A stretch of 54,488 nt of DNA from Sphingobacteriales bacterium TSM_CSS (GTDB lineage Bacteria > Bacteroidota > Bacteroidia > Chitinophagales > UBA2359): positions 1 to 54,488 of the forward strand of contig NBMY01000139.1 in NCBI GenBank assembly GCA_002212985.1. The letters run 5' to 3'. The position numbers were made by a program, and so were the translations under genes. Of the stretch, positions 8,967-18,407 are shown in pieces. The notes under the pieces are model-generated. The model had not been told where the DNA came from, did not search any database, and worked only from the letters and a program-made list of their open reading frames with translations. Each line of letters begins with the position of its first letter. The first letter of the stretch is position 1.

Positions 8967-10718
8967 ATGTACAGAACACATACCTGCGGCGAGTTAAGAA
9001 TATCGCATGTGGAAAAAGTAGTTACCCTTAGCGGTTGGGTACAGCGCGTAAGACAATTAGGCGGAATGACCTTTGTTGATCTGCGTGACCGCTACGGCAT
9101 TACCCAACTGGTTTTTGACATGAGCCTGAATGCCGATTTATGTGCCGCCGCCAATAAACTTGGGCGTGAGTTTGTTATACAGGCAACCGGCACAGTGCGC
9201 GAACGCAGCAGTAAAAACCCCCAGCTTGCCACCGGCGATGTGGAAATTGACGTAACAGAACTGCAAGTGTTGAATGCCGCCAAAGTGCCGCCTTTTACCA
9301 TTGAACCCGATACCGACGGCGGCGACGACTTGCGAATGAAATACCGCTACCTTGACCTGCGCCGCACACCGGTGCAGCAAAACATCATGTTCCGCCACCA
9401 AATGGCGCAGGCTACCCGTAGCTACCTCAACAACCTCGGATTTCTGGAAATTGAAACCCCTTTCCTTATTAAAAGCACCCCCGAAGGTGCGCGCGACTTT
9501 GTAGTGCCCTCGCGCCTCAATGCCGGACAGTTTTACGCCCTGCCACAGTCGCCCCAAACATTTAAGCAACTGCTCATGGTATCGGGGTTTGACCGCTACT
9601 ACCAGATTGTGCGCTGTTTTCGCGATGAAGACCTGCGTGCCGACCGCCAACCCGAATTTACCCAAATAGACTGCGAAATGGCCTTTGTTAACCGCGAAGA
9701 CGTACTCCAAACTTTTGAAGGGCTGCTGCGCTACCTCCTTAAAACGGTAAAGGGGTATGATTTGGGAGATGTAACCCGAATGAGTTACGATGATGCCATG
9801 CGCCTGTATGGAAGCGATAAACCCGATATTCGGTTTGGTATGACCTTTACCGAACTGAACCAACTGGCAAAAGGACATGGCTTTGCCATTTTTGACGATG
9901 CCGAACTTGTAGCCGGTATTTGCGCCGAAGGCTGTGCCGAATATACCCGCAAACAATTGGACGAACTAACCGATTGGGTAAAACGACCTCAAATTGGTGC
10001 GAAAGGATTGGTATATGTAAAATACAACCCCGATGGCTCGCTTAAATCATCGGTTGATAAATTTTATTCCGCCGAACAATTGCAAACCTGGGCCAATGCC
10101 ATGAATGCCAAACCCGGCGATTTGCTCCTCATCTTATCGGGTAGTACCGATAAAACCCGGAAGCAATTAGGTGAACTGCGCCTGGAAATGGGTAAACGCC
10201 TTGGACTGAGAAACCCCAATGAATTTAAAGCCCTGTGGGTACTCGATTTCCCCTTGTTAGAGTGGGACGAAGAAGACCAACGCTGGGTTGCCTGCCACCA
10301 CCCCTTTACCCGACCCCGAACCCAAAACTTTGAAAATATTACCGATTGGGGCAGCCTGCGCGCCGAAGCCTACGACCTTTGCCTGAACGGAAACGAAATT
10401 GCCGGCGGCTCAATTCGTATTCATGAACGCGCCCTGCAGGAAAAAGTGTTTGGTCTGCTGGGCATGACCAAAGATGAAGCGCAACAAAAATTCGGCTTCC
10501 TTATGGGCGCTTTTGAATTTGGCGCACCCCCACACGGCGGCATTGCCTTCGGGTTCGACCGCCTCTGTGCCATTATGGGCGGACATGAATCTATTCGCGA
10601 TTTTATTGCTTTTCCCAAAAACAACAGCGGCCGGGATACTATGATTGATGCCCCTTCGCCTATTGATGCCAAACAATACCGCGAATTGAGCATACAATCT
10701 GTTGTTGTACAGGGTTAA
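8967..10718 (+). CDS. aspS: Aspartate--tRNA ligase
   Basis: A class II aminoacyl-tRNA synthetase that charges tRNA-Asp. The N-terminal OB-fold anticodon-binding domain starts [11 protein letters not shown] and contains [15 protein letters not shown]. Motif 2 is visible as [19 protein letters not shown] near residue 220, the bacterial insertion (GAD) domain occupies roughly 290-410, and motif 3 is GIAFGFDRL near residue 530. The typical [10 protein letters not shown] segment before the final catalytic strands is present. At 583 residues it has normal bacterial AspRS length. Whether it also charges tRNA-Asn cannot be told from the window. It is transcribed alone, between two strong terminators. 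Confidence 0.98.
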   Translation: MYRTHTCGELRISHVEKVVTLSGWVQRVRQLGGMTFVDLRDRYGITQLVFDMSLNADLCAAANKLGREFVIQATGTVRERSSKNPQLATGDVEIDVTELQVLNAAKVPPFTIEPDTDGGDDLRMKYRYLDLRRTPVQQNIMFRHQMAQATRSYLNNLGFLEIETPFLIKSTPEGARDFVVPSRLNAGQFYALPQSPQTFKQLLMVSGFDRYYQIVRCFRDEDLRADRQPEFTQIDCEMAFVNREDVLQTFEGLLRYLLKTVKGYDLGDVTRMSYDDAMRLYGSDKPDIRFGMTFTELNQLAKGHGFAIFDDAELVAGICAEGCAEYTRKQLDELTDWVKRPQIGAKGLVYVKYNPDGSLKSSVDKFYSAEQLQTWANAMNAKPGDLLLILSGSTDKTRKQLGELRLEMGKRLGLRNPNEFKALWVLDFPLLEWDEEDQRWVACHHPFTRPRTQNFENITDWGSLRAEAYDLCLNGNEIAGGSIRIHERALQEKVFGLLGMTKDEAQQKFGFLMGAFEFGAPPHGGIAFGFDRLCAIMGGHESIRDFIAFPKNNSGRDTMIDAPSPIDAKQYRELSIQSVVVQG

Positions 10719-10751
10719 GGCATTACTTATTCCCCGCCGCCATTCTGTAAA

Positions 10752-10787
10752 ACAGCCCGAATTTTACCCATAATTCGGGCTGTTTTT
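10752..10787 (+). terminator. Terminator after aspS
   Basis: A perfect 12-bp stem, ACAGCCCGAATT (10752-10763) and AATTCGGGCTGT (10772-10783), encloses an 8-nt loop and is followed by T5. A promoter-like TATTTTCG (10789-10796, one mismatch to TAnnTTTG) follows directly and could start the next operon. Confidence 0.9.
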
Positions 10788-10834
10788 GTATTTTCGCCAT
10801 CGGATTTTAAAATTGCTGCAATTTATCTGTTTTT

Positions 10835-12028
10835 ATGGCGCAACTTCTCGTCCGTTTTCTGAAACTAACAGCCTCGGCGCTGCTGTTTTTACTTTGGCTG
10901 GCGCTGTTGCTAAGCGTAATTCAGCACATACAAAGCCGCCGTTATGTGTTTGCCCCGCCCCAACCCTTTACCGGCAACCACCTGTACAATCCCTACGCCG
11001 GCGCCGACACTGTTTGGCAACAATGCAATTTTCATGCACATACGCACGCATGGGGCGGTCTTACCGACGGCAGAAGCAACGAAGCCCCCGATTTGCTTGA
11101 GAAATACCGCCAAATGGGTTACGATGTTGCCTGTATTTCGGATTACCATTCTATAAACCCGCAGCAGGATATGGCAACGGGCTATTTTATACCCGTTTAT
11201 GAACATGGTTATAACCTCTTTAAAGCACACCGGCTGGTATTGGGCACAAATAAAGTATCGTTTTTCGACATAAGCCTGTGGCATAACCTGCACGACCGCC
11301 AATACATCCTTGAACAACTGTTGCCCGATGCAAAAGTGCTGGCTGTAGCCCACCCCAAATTTGGCGGCGGTCACCGCCTTGAGGATTTTGAAAAACTTAC
11401 CGGCTACCATCTCATGGAAGTGCTGAACCACTACCGCCTTTCCGATAAATATTGGGATGTGGCACTATCGGCAGGTAAACCCGTGTGGATTATAGGAAAT
11501 GATGACAACCACAACATTACCAAACCCGATGAAACCGGTGTTAAATGGACCATGATTGCTGCCAACCATCTGCAAACCGATACCCTGCTTGAACACCTTA
11601 AACGAGGATTTGCCTATGGCGTGGCAGGTAAAAACGGGCAAAACGATATTTACCTGAAACAAGTGCGCACCGACAGCCTTACGCTAACTATTGAAACCAA
11701 TGTTCCGGCTCTGGAAATTAAGCTCATAGGGCAAAACGGGCAGCCAAAAATGCTGGTGTACAACACCAGCGCCGCTACCTACGCCTTTGCCCCCAATGAC
11801 ACTTATATCAGGGCAGAAATAAGCAGCCCGGCCTGCAAACTCTACCTCAACCCCGTTATACGCTATAACGGCATACAACAACCCGAAAACAAGTTTACCG
11901 CACAATACAACCCTGCTGCTACCCTGCTTATGCGGGTGGCAATGTTGTTGCTGTTGGCCGCCGGTACTGCCGGTACCCTGCTGGCGCTTAAACGCCTTTG
12001 GCGCACTAAAGCAGTTGTGTTGCCATGA
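10835..12028 (+). CDS. Membrane-anchored PHP-domain metal-dependent hydrolase
   Basis: One membrane helix near residues 10-30 precedes a PHP (polymerase and histidinol phosphatase) domain. The metal ligands are visible in order: NFHAHTH near residue 65, ISDYHS near 100, VAHPKFGGGH near 170, and GNDDNHN near 220. A beta-rich tail and a second hydrophobic helix (MRVAMLLLLAAGTAGTLLAL) lie at the C-terminus, so the protein is probably held in the membrane at both ends with the catalytic domain in the periplasm. PHP enzymes hydrolyse phosphoesters with two or three metal ions; the substrate here is unknown. The stop overlaps the next start by 4 nt (ATGA), indicating translational coupling. Confidence 0.85.
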   Translation: MAQLLVRFLKLTASALLFLLWLALLLSVIQHIQSRRYVFAPPQPFTGNHLYNPYAGADTVWQQCNFHAHTHAWGGLTDGRSNEAPDLLEKYRQMGYDVACISDYHSINPQQDMATGYFIPVYEHGYNLFKAHRLVLGTNKVSFFDISLWHNLHDRQYILEQLLPDAKVLAVAHPKFGGGHRLEDFEKLTGYHLMEVLNHYRLSDKYWDVALSAGKPVWIIGNDDNHNITKPDETGVKWTMIAANHLQTDTLLEHLKRGFAYGVAGKNGQNDIYLKQVRTDSLTLTIETNVPALEIKLIGQNGQPKMLVYNTSAATYAFAPNDTYIRAEISSPACKLYLNPVIRYNGIQQPENKFTAQYNPAATLLMRVAMLLLLAAGTAGTLLALKRLWRTKAVVLP

Positions 12029-12645
12029 AGAAAAAAAACAACAGGTATTTTGTACTGTACAAACCCTATGGCGTGCATTGCCGTTTTTCGGAGGTAGCCG
12101 GCATACAGGATGCACCCACTTTATCGGGGTTGTTTGCTTTTCCGAAAGATGTTTACCCGGTTGGACGGCTGGATGCCGACAGCGAGGGGTTGTTGCTGCT
12201 AACCAACGACAGCGGCTTGAACCACCGCTTGTTAAACCCGCAATTTGCCCACCGGCGTACTTATTGGGTGCAGGTAGAAGGTGTGCCCGATGCAGCAGCA
12301 TTGGGGCAATTATTAGAAGGTGTAACTATTACCGTAAATCATAAGCCGTACCACACCCGGCCTGCTATAGCAGTGGTTTTGCTGCAACAGCCGCCCAACT
12401 TGCCGCCGCGCAACCCGCCGGTACGCTACCGGGCAAACATACCTGCTCCTTGGCTGCAACTAACCCTTACAGAGGGTAAAAACCGACAGGTACGGCGTAT
12501 GTGCGCCGCTGTGGGGCATCCGGTACTTAGGTTGGTGCGCATTGCCATTGAACAACTGCAATTGGGTAGCCTGCAACCGGGGCAGGTAAAAGAAATATCG
12601 GGCAATACGGTTTACAAAACTTTGTTTAACGGCAGCCCCTTTTGA
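12025..12645 (+). CDS. rluE: rRNA pseudouridine synthase, RsuA/RluE type
   Basis: A 206-residue RsuA-family pseudouridine synthase without an S4 domain. It starts YFVLYKPYGVHC, has the catalytic motif GRLDADSEGLLLLTND (nucleophile Asp near residue 50) and the closing EGKNRQVRRMCAAVGHPV motif. The missing S4 domain and the length fit RluE, which modifies U2457 of 23S rRNA in E. coli; assignment among RluE, RluF and RsuA relatives rests on that. It is coupled to the upstream PHP gene by a 4-nt overlap, although the two have no known functional link. It ends 43 nt before the convergent stop of dnaA. Confidence 0.87.
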   Translation: MKKKNNRYFVLYKPYGVHCRFSEVAGIQDAPTLSGLFAFPKDVYPVGRLDADSEGLLLLTNDSGLNHRLLNPQFAHRRTYWVQVEGVPDAAALGQLLEGVTITVNHKPYHTRPAIAVVLLQQPPNLPPRNPPVRYRANIPAPWLQLTLTEGKNRQVRRMCAAVGHPVLRLVRIAIEQLQLGSLQPGQVKEISGNTVYKTLFNGSPF

Positions 12646-12688
12646 AAAAAAGGTCCTAAACAGCAGGCATCGGGAAATTAAGTTTCAA

Positions 12689-14098
12689 TTACTCGCTCAT
12701 GCGAATTTTCTTTTCAATTTCGCCTACTTCTTCCTTAAACTGAAGCATTTGATCCATTTGGTCGGTAACGGCGGTGCAGCCGTGCATAACGGTGGTATGG
12801 TCGCGGTTAAAGTCGCGGCCTATTTCTGTAAGCGATTTGCCGGTTATTTTACGGCAGAGGTACATAGAAACGTGCCGCGCAATTACAATTTCGCGCTTTC
12901 TCGATTTTCCTTTAATATCATTGACAGCTACGCGGTAGTGTTCGCCCACCATTTTGGTTATGAAGCCTGCATGAATTTCAGGGGCAACATGGTTTACCAG
13001 AGAGCGCACGGTTTGCCGGGCCATGTTTAAGTCAATAGCCCTGTTAACCAATTTAGATTGTGCCACCAATGAATTGAGTGCGCCCTCCATAATTCGGATA
13101 CTGGTATTAATATGGTGCGCCACATATTCCGATACTTCGCGTGGCAGTTCAATGTCTTCGGTTTGCGATTTTCGTTCCAAAATAGCAATGCGGGTTTCAA
13201 AATCGGGAATTTGCAGTTCTACGGAAAGCCCCCACTTAAACCTCGAGAGCAGGCGCTCGTCCATATCGGTTAAATCTTTGGGCGGTCGGTCTGAGGTAAG
13301 CACCAGTTGTTTTCCGCTTTGGTGCAGGTGGTTAAAGGTATGGAAAAAGTGTTCCTGCGTTTTGTCTTTGTTAGAGAAAAACTGGATGTCGTCAATAATA
13401 AGAACGTCGATGGTTTGATAAAAACTGCTGAAACTGGCGGCGTTTCCGTTTTTGAGCGCTTCAATAAACTGGCTTATATAGGCTTCGGAGGTAACAAACA
13501 GCACGCGTTTTTCGGGGTGAAGCAGTTTTATTTCGTTGCCAATGGCATTGGCAAGGTGGGTTTTACCCAAACCCGAACCACCGTATAAAACCATTGGGTT
13601 ATAAGCAAGTCCGGGTTTTCTGGCAATGGCAATGCCTGCCGAACGGGCAAGCAGGTTGCAGTCACCTTCAATAAAATTGGCAAAGGTGTGGTTGGAGTTT
13701 AGGCTGGAGTCAAAAACGACTTCCTTAATACCCGGAATGGCAACAGGGTTTCCTATAAAGCCGTTTTTATAATCGGAGTTGTTGTACTTGCCATTTCCGG
13801 CCGGCATGTAGGTAACAGCAGATTTTCCGGCTACAGTGCTGCCTTTATCTACCGGTATTTGGTATTCAAAACGGGCATTGGTGCCTACTTCCTTGCGTAT
13901 GGCATGGGTAAGTTTATCGGCATAGTGTTCTTCCAGCCATTCATAAAAAAACTGGCTGGGCACTTCTATGGTTAATACGCTGTTTTCGAGTTTTACCGGT
14001 TTTATGGGTTTAAACCATGTTGTATAACTTTGCTCATTGCTTACCAGTTCTTTAATAACGGCAAGACAGTTTTCCCAAATGGCTGTTAAGGTTTTCAT
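12689..14098 (-). CDS. dnaA: Chromosomal replication initiator protein DnaA
   Basis: All DnaA domains are present: domain I (AIWENCLAVIK, SYTTWFKPIKPVKL), a short variable linker, the AAA+ domain III with Walker A GGSGLGKTH and Walker B VLIIDDIQFF, the arginine-finger region DERLLSRFKWGL, and domain IV ending in the DNA-binding signature DHTTVMHGCTAV. It binds DnaA boxes and opens the origin. ATG 14098 (469 aa) matches the usual N-terminus MKTLTAIWENC; the open frame continues to a possible start at 14167, but that extension is not family-like. The upstream 697-nt gap lacks a convincing box cluster. Confidence 0.97.
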   Translation of the reverse strand: MKTLTAIWENCLAVIKELVSNEQSYTTWFKPIKPVKLENSVLTIEVPSQFFYEWLEEHYADKLTHAIRKEVGTNARFEYQIPVDKGSTVAGKSAVTYMPAGNGKYNNSDYKNGFIGNPVAIPGIKEVVFDSSLNSNHTFANFIEGDCNLLARSAGIAIARKPGLAYNPMVLYGGSGLGKTHLANAIGNEIKLLHPEKRVLFVTSEAYISQFIEALKNGNAASFSSFYQTIDVLIIDDIQFFSNKDKTQEHFFHTFNHLHQSGKQLVLTSDRPPKDLTDMDERLLSRFKWGLSVELQIPDFETRIAILERKSQTEDIELPREVSEYVAHHINTSIRIMEGALNSLVAQSKLVNRAIDLNMARQTVRSLVNHVAPEIHAGFITKMVGEHYRVAVNDIKGKSRKREIVIARHVSMYLCRKITGKSLTEIGRDFNRDHTTVMHGCTAVTDQMDQMLQFKEEVGEIEKKIRMSE

Positions 14099-14795
14099 AA
14101 ATAGGGTACTGGTGTTGTTTATAATTGGCGCTGTTTTTTTGGCGTAATAACTGTTTAATTGTTCCACACACTTAATTGTTCCTCATTTTCTGTATGCAAG
14201 TAAATAAAATTGGCTGCTGGCATTGGTTGAGCAGTTAAAAACCGGCTAAACCCATGTTTTCTACCCTTTACCGGTGCTATGCACTTGCTGCTGCTTTTTG
14301 GCACATTGATACAGTTTCATCAAAATAATATAGACAAAAAAAGACCTCGCGCATTTTCATGCACGTTGTTGGCAAAACCGCTTTTAATTTTTTTAATTTA
14401 TCAACTCAAAACCCTGCAGGAGAGCACCACGAAGCATTTGGCATACCCCCCGGTTTGTGTGTTTTGAAGCCGGCAACTTTTATCCCCTGTGGACTGCAAA
14501 GATGCCATAAATTTTGCTTTTTGAAAAGTCTGAATTGTCATTTTTTTGAGAATTTGAACAGCAAATCTGGTTTTTGGGAAAGCCTGTTGCGGTCTAATTG
14601 GTTAAAGACCCTCATACCAAAAGCTTTACCTATCAGTCCGAAATTCAAATTGCAAATAACTTTATTTAAACATGCCGAATTTCCGGTTTCTCTGCTGCAA
14701 AAGAATATATTTATCAAAAGCAGGTAAGAGAAGCAAAAAAAACAGGTATATTTACCCCCAGATTAAGTAATAAGCAGTTAGTAAATTTAGAATAC
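14099..14795. other. 697-nt intergenic region between dnaA and porP
   Basis: The region separates two divergent genes. The reading frames inside it (for example 14359-14727) have implausible composition and are rejected. A minus-strand promoter-like CATCTTTG (plus-strand CAAAGATG at 14497-14504, one mismatch) could serve dnaA, with a leader near 400 nt. Next to it, TTATCCCCTGTGGA (14480-14493) joins two partial DnaA-box halves. No exact TTATCCACA box is present, so a replication origin here is not supported. Confidence 0.45.
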
Positions 14796-15710
14796 ATGAG
14801 AAGCCTTGTTATTTTAACCTTTCTGTTGTTTGCGGCCCCGGCGGCTGTATTTGCCCAACAAGATGCCCAATACACGCAATACATTTTTAACGGGTTGGTG
14901 ATAAACCCGGCCTATGCCGGCAGCCGCGAGTCGTTGAGTGTGCTTGCGCTTTACCGCTATCAATGGGCCGGTTTAGACGGCGCACCCAAAACCCTCTCGG
15001 CCAGCATACACAGCCCCATAGGCGATAAAAATGCCCTTGGGCTTTATATAGAAAACGACATGGTGGGTGTTCATAACCGTTTTAGCGCTTATGCCAGTTA
15101 TGCCTACCGCCTGCAGTTCAATAATAATGCCAGATTGCAACTGGGGTTAACCGCCGGCCTATTGAGCTACCGCTCAGACTGGACCAAAATTGAAGACATT
15201 CAGGACCCTACCGATCCCAACTTCAGCAATGTGGAAGATAGCAAACTCCTGCCCAATTTCGGGCTGGGCGCTTATTACTACAGCGATCGCTACTACATAG
15301 GGTTTTCGGTACCCCACCTGCTTAAAAGCGATCTTGATGATGTAAGCAAACTCTCTAAGTATTCACAGCATTATTTCCTTTCGGGCGGTTACGTGTTTGA
15401 TTTAAGCCCTTCGCTGCGGCTTAAACCTTCTTTTCTGCTTAAAACTGTGGCTGCCTCGCCGCCGCAGGCCGATTTAAACCTAAACCTCCTTATTAAAGAT
15501 ATGGTTTGGGTTGGCATGGGCTACCGCACCGGTGATGCGCTGGTGTTTTTGGCCGAATACCACATGGCAAAAGGGCTTCGCATAGGTTATTCTTATGATT
15601 TCAGCGTTTCCAAACTTTCGCCTTATAACAATGGAAGCCATGAAATTATGATAGGCTGGGATGTTGCCCGAAGTAAACCCGAAAAAGTTCTCAGTCCCCG
15701 TTTTTTCTGA
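14796..15710 (+). CDS. PorP/SprF family type IX secretion system membrane protein
   Basis: A signal peptide ending AVFAQQ (residue 21-22) leads directly into the family signature: DAQYTQYIFNGLVINPAYAG, then YRYQWAGLDGAP and HSPIGDKNALG. The remaining 240 residues alternate in short amphipathic strands typical of an outer-membrane beta-barrel. PorP/SprF proteins work with type IX secretion and often sit beside the large cargo or adhesin they help attach; here no large cargo is adjacent, the nearest being at 19677. The 304-residue length is normal. The gene lies 15 nt upstream of rsmE on the same strand, so the two may be co-transcribed. Confidence 0.93.
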   Translation: MRSLVILTFLLFAAPAAVFAQQDAQYTQYIFNGLVINPAYAGSRESLSVLALYRYQWAGLDGAPKTLSASIHSPIGDKNALGLYIENDMVGVHNRFSAYASYAYRLQFNNNARLQLGLTAGLLSYRSDWTKIEDIQDPTDPNFSNVEDSKLLPNFGLGAYYYSDRYYIGFSVPHLLKSDLDDVSKLSKYSQHYFLSGGYVFDLSPSLRLKPSFLLKTVAASPPQADLNLNLLIKDMVWVGMGYRTGDALVFLAEYHMAKGLRIGYSYDFSVSKLSPYNNGSHEIMIGWDVARSKPEKVLSPRFF

Positions 15711-15725
15711 TGCACCTGCTTTCGT

Positions 15726-16433
15726 ATGCAGCTATTTTACGCGCCCGGAATACCACAGGGCATTTATACCCTGCCACCCGATGAAACGCACCATTGCCTG
15801 CATGTGCTGCGCCACCGGCAAGGGCAAACTATTTGTGTAATTGACGGTGTGGGTGGTATGTATAAAGCCGTTATTACCCATCTTAGCACCAAAGAATGCG
15901 CCTTTTCCATTGAACAGCAGGTGCCCCTGCCACCGGTGCCACCCGTTTACATTCATCTGGCAGTAGCACTTACCAAAAATGCCGACCGCTGGGAGTGGTT
16001 TGCCGAAAAAGCTACCGAAATTGGCATAAGCGCCATAACCCCCTTGCTTACCACACGAACCGAACGCCGCCAACTGCGCACCGACCGGCTGCATAAAATT
16101 CTTATTACCGCCACCAAGCAATCGGTTAAAGCAACAGTGCCCAATCTATTGCCGCTTACTGCCTTTAACCATTTTATACAACAACAGGCCGCCATAAATA
16201 CTGCTCGGTTTATTGCCTATATAGATGACAATAACCAACTGCTGCACCACGTTTATACTCCCGGAACCAATGTGGTAATGCTTATTGGACCCGAAGGCGA
16301 TTTTACCCCAGACGAAGCGCAACAGGCCATAACGGCAGGTTTTATACCGGTATCGCTGGGTACAAGCCGCCTGCGTACCGAAACAGCAGCCATAACCGTT
16401 TGCCACACCTTTAACCTACTGAACCAAACCTGA
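15726..16433 (+). CDS. rsmE: 16S rRNA (uracil(1498)-N(3))-methyltransferase RsmE
   Basis: A SPOUT-superfamily methyltransferase. The N-terminal PUA-like domain starts MQLFYAPG and contains HHCLHVLRHRQGQ. The catalytic part carries KNADRWEWFAEKATEIG and the AdoMet-binding knot motif IGPEGDFTPDE near residue 187, followed by SLGTSRLRTETAAI. These are the RsmE hallmarks. The enzyme methylates N3 of U1498 in 16S rRNA in the assembled 30S subunit. At 235 residues it has the usual length. The ATG lies 15 nt after the porP stop. Confidence 0.95.
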   Translation: MQLFYAPGIPQGIYTLPPDETHHCLHVLRHRQGQTICVIDGVGGMYKAVITHLSTKECAFSIEQQVPLPPVPPVYIHLAVALTKNADRWEWFAEKATEIGISAITPLLTTRTERRQLRTDRLHKILITATKQSVKATVPNLLPLTAFNHFIQQQAAINTARFIAYIDDNNQLLHHVYTPGTNVVMLIGPEGDFTPDEAQQAITAGFIPVSLGTSRLRTETAAITVCHTFNLLNQT

Positions 16434-16521
16434 TTTCTTGGCGCAAACGCTAACTAACACCCAACAACAACCACAACGCCTGCCATACTGTTATTAACCG
16501 GTAATAACCGCCCATTCAGGC

Positions 16522-16546
16522 ATCATCTTTGGGAAAATTTCCCAAA
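16522..16546 (+). promoter_or_regulatory. Promoter-like element with a perfect 19-nt palindrome before the DUF4159 gene
   Basis: CATCTTTG (16522-16529, one mismatch to TAnnTTTG) overlaps the perfect inverted repeat TTTGGGAAA-A-TTTCCCAAA (16528-16546), which ends 12 nt before the ATG at 16559. The placement suits a dimeric repressor site, although a short hairpin in the leader is also possible. Confidence 0.5.
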
Positions 16547-16558
16547 CACTAACCCGAT

Positions 16559-17221
16559 ATGAAAAAAACATCAGTCTTACTTGTTATACTACTTGCCATT
16601 GCCGCCGTTTCGGCTTCCAATACCGGCGGAACCATTAAACTTGGTTTACTTAAATACAATGGCGGGGGCGACTGGTATGCCAACCCAACTTCGTTGCCCA
16701 ACCTTATTAAGTTTTGCAACCGCGAACTGGGTATGAACATTGACCCCGAACCCGAAACCATAGAGGTAGGAAGCCCCGAAATTTTTAACCTGCCTTTTAT
16801 ACACATGACCGGCCATGGAAACGTGGTTTTTTCAACAGACGAAGCACGCAACCTGCGCCAATATTTAGAAGCCGGCGGTTTTTTGCATATTGATGACAAC
16901 TACGGTATGGACCCCTACGTGCGCCCGGCGCTTAAACAAGTTTTTCCCGAACTGGATTTGGTAGAACTGCCGTTTTCTTACCCGATTTACAATCAGCGTT
17001 TCGGTTTTGCCAACGGCCTGCCCAAAATCCATGAACACGATGGAAAACCACCACAAGGATTTGGGTTAATTTACCAAGGGCGGCTGGTGGTTTTCTACAG
17101 CTATGAATGCGACCTTGGCGATGGTTGGGAAGACCCCGATGTACACAACGACCCGCCCGATGTACGCGAAAAAGCTCTTAAAATGGGCGCCAACCTGGTG
17201 CAGTACGTTTTTACCAACTAA
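16559..17221 (+). CDS. DUF4159 family secreted protein
   Basis: A signal peptide (MKKTSVLLVILLAIAAVSAS) precedes a 200-residue alpha/beta domain. Visible features are KLGLLKYNGGGDWYANP, PFIHMTGHGNVVFS, LRQYLEAGGFLHIDDNYG and a C-terminal DLGDGWEDPDVHNDPP. This matches DUF4159, a family with a glutamine-amidotransferase-like fold lacking the catalytic cysteine nucleophile elbow. Members are usually encoded near Bat-type genes; here a BatA-like gene lies 12 kb away. The protein probably acts in the periplasm, role unknown. A 19-nt palindrome sits at its promoter. It converges on manC. Confidence 0.87.
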   Translation: MKKTSVLLVILLAIAAVSASNTGGTIKLGLLKYNGGGDWYANPTSLPNLIKFCNRELGMNIDPEPETIEVGSPEIFNLPFIHMTGHGNVVFSTDEARNLRQYLEAGGFLHIDDNYGMDPYVRPALKQVFPELDLVELPFSYPIYNQRFGFANGLPKIHEHDGKPPQGFGLIYQGRLVVFYSYECDLGDGWEDPDVHNDPPDVREKALKMGANLVQYVFTN

Positions 17222-17262
17222 CCTGTGCGCAGACACTGCAAAGCAAAGCATCAGGTTTGGCA

Positions 17263-18360
17263 TCAGGCATACCGGTTACCATAGCGCTGCAATACATCGT
17301 GGTTCATTTCGCGTATTTTTTGCTCATCTTCCATGCGGCAAATAAGCAACACCTCGCGCGTGTCTATAATGCAATAATCGGAAAGCCCCTGTACAATAAC
17401 CAGTTTATCTCCGCTTGCCCTAATCATACAGTTGTCTGATTCATAAACCATTACATTGCTGCCCGAAACGGCATTGCCGGCGCTGTCTTTATCGTGTTTT
17501 TCCCATAAAGAAGACCAGTTGCCCAAATCGCTCCAGCCAAAATTTGCCGGTATAACATATACATTTCTGGCATGTTCCATAATGGCGTAATCAATAGAAA
17601 TATTGCGGGTTTGCATGTAGGCCTGTATAATAAATTCGTGTTCGCGTGGCGTATTGTAAGCGTCTTTCCCCTCATGAAACACCTCGTAAATGTCGGGTTG
17701 CAGCGTTCTGAAGGCATCAATGATGCTTTTTGCGCTCCAAATAAAAATGCCCGAGTTCCACAGAAAGTCGCCAAATTTCAGGAAAGTTTGTGCAATTTCA
17801 AAAGAGGGTTTTTCGGTAAAGGTTTTTACCTTGTACATACCGTTTCTGCTCAATTCCTCATCAAACTGAATGTAGCCGTACCCGGTATGCGGCCGCGTAG
17901 GAGTAATGCCCAAAGTAACCAGCGTATTGCTATGTGCGGCAAATTCAAGGGCATGTTGCAGTGCATCTACAAACAGATTGGTTTCGGTAATATGATGGTC
18001 GGAGGGGGCAACTATCATGGAAGCATGGTGGTCCATTTCATGTAGTTTAAAGGCGGCATAGGCTATGCAAGGGGCGGTATTGCGGCGAATAGGCTCTACA
18101 ATAATTTGTTTTTCGGGCATTTGCGGCAGTTGGTCTAAAACAAGTTGCACATAACCGGTGCCGGTAACCACAAAAATATGGGCGGGGTCAATAAACTCTG
18201 CAAAACGGTCGTAAGTGCTTTGCAACAGGGTTCTGCCGCAATTCAGAATGTCGAGAAACTGTTTGGGTAATTTTTCGCGGCTTTCGGGCCAAAACCGGCT
18301 GCCAACTCCACCGGCCATAATGACCACGTACTGATGTTTTCTATCGTTAACTGCGTTCAT
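17263..18360 (-). CDS. manC: Mannose-1-phosphate guanylyltransferase
   Basis: The nucleotidyltransferase signature GGVGSRFWPESREKLPKQF opens the protein, followed by TLLQSTYDRF, VEPIRRNTAPCIAYA and FTEKPSFEIA, with the typical GTYEVF-like DIYEVFHEG and NFGWSDLGNW motifs. The enzyme makes GDP-mannose from mannose-1-phosphate and GTP for surface polysaccharides. It is the single-domain form (365 aa) without a fused phosphomannose isomerase. ATG 18360 is chosen over a TTG at 18381. It lies 47 nt downstream of the kdsD-like gene on the same strand, consistent with one sugar-precursor operon served by the promoter at 19416-19446. Confidence 0.95.
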   Translation of the reverse strand: MNAVNDRKHQYVVIMAGGVGSRFWPESREKLPKQFLDILNCGRTLLQSTYDRFAEFIDPAHIFVVTGTGYVQLVLDQLPQMPEKQIIVEPIRRNTAPCIAYAAFKLHEMDHHASMIVAPSDHHITETNLFVDALQHALEFAAHSNTLVTLGITPTRPHTGYGYIQFDEELSRNGMYKVKTFTEKPSFEIAQTFLKFGDFLWNSGIFIWSAKSIIDAFRTLQPDIYEVFHEGKDAYNTPREHEFIIQAYMQTRNISIDYAIMEHARNVYVIPANFGWSDLGNWSSLWEKHDKDSAGNAVSGSNVMVYESDNCMIRASGDKLVIVQGLSDYCIIDTREVLLICRMEDEQKIREMNHDVLQRYGNRYA

Positions 18361-18407
18361 ACATTTTAATTTGTTTTGCAAATGGTTAAAGGCACAATGG
18401 GTTGTGG

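Noticed and set aside
9138..9956. A 272-residue minus-strand frame inside aspS
   Set aside because: It lies fully antisense to aspS and mirrors its codon bias; no start or promoter supports it.
14359..14727. A 122-residue plus-strand frame upstream of porP
   Set aside because: Composition is implausible, there is no promoter or family match, and it sits in the dnaA/porP intergenic region.
14099..14795. Replication origin next to dnaA
   Set aside because: No exact DnaA-box cluster or clear unwinding element was seen; only one pair of partial box halves.
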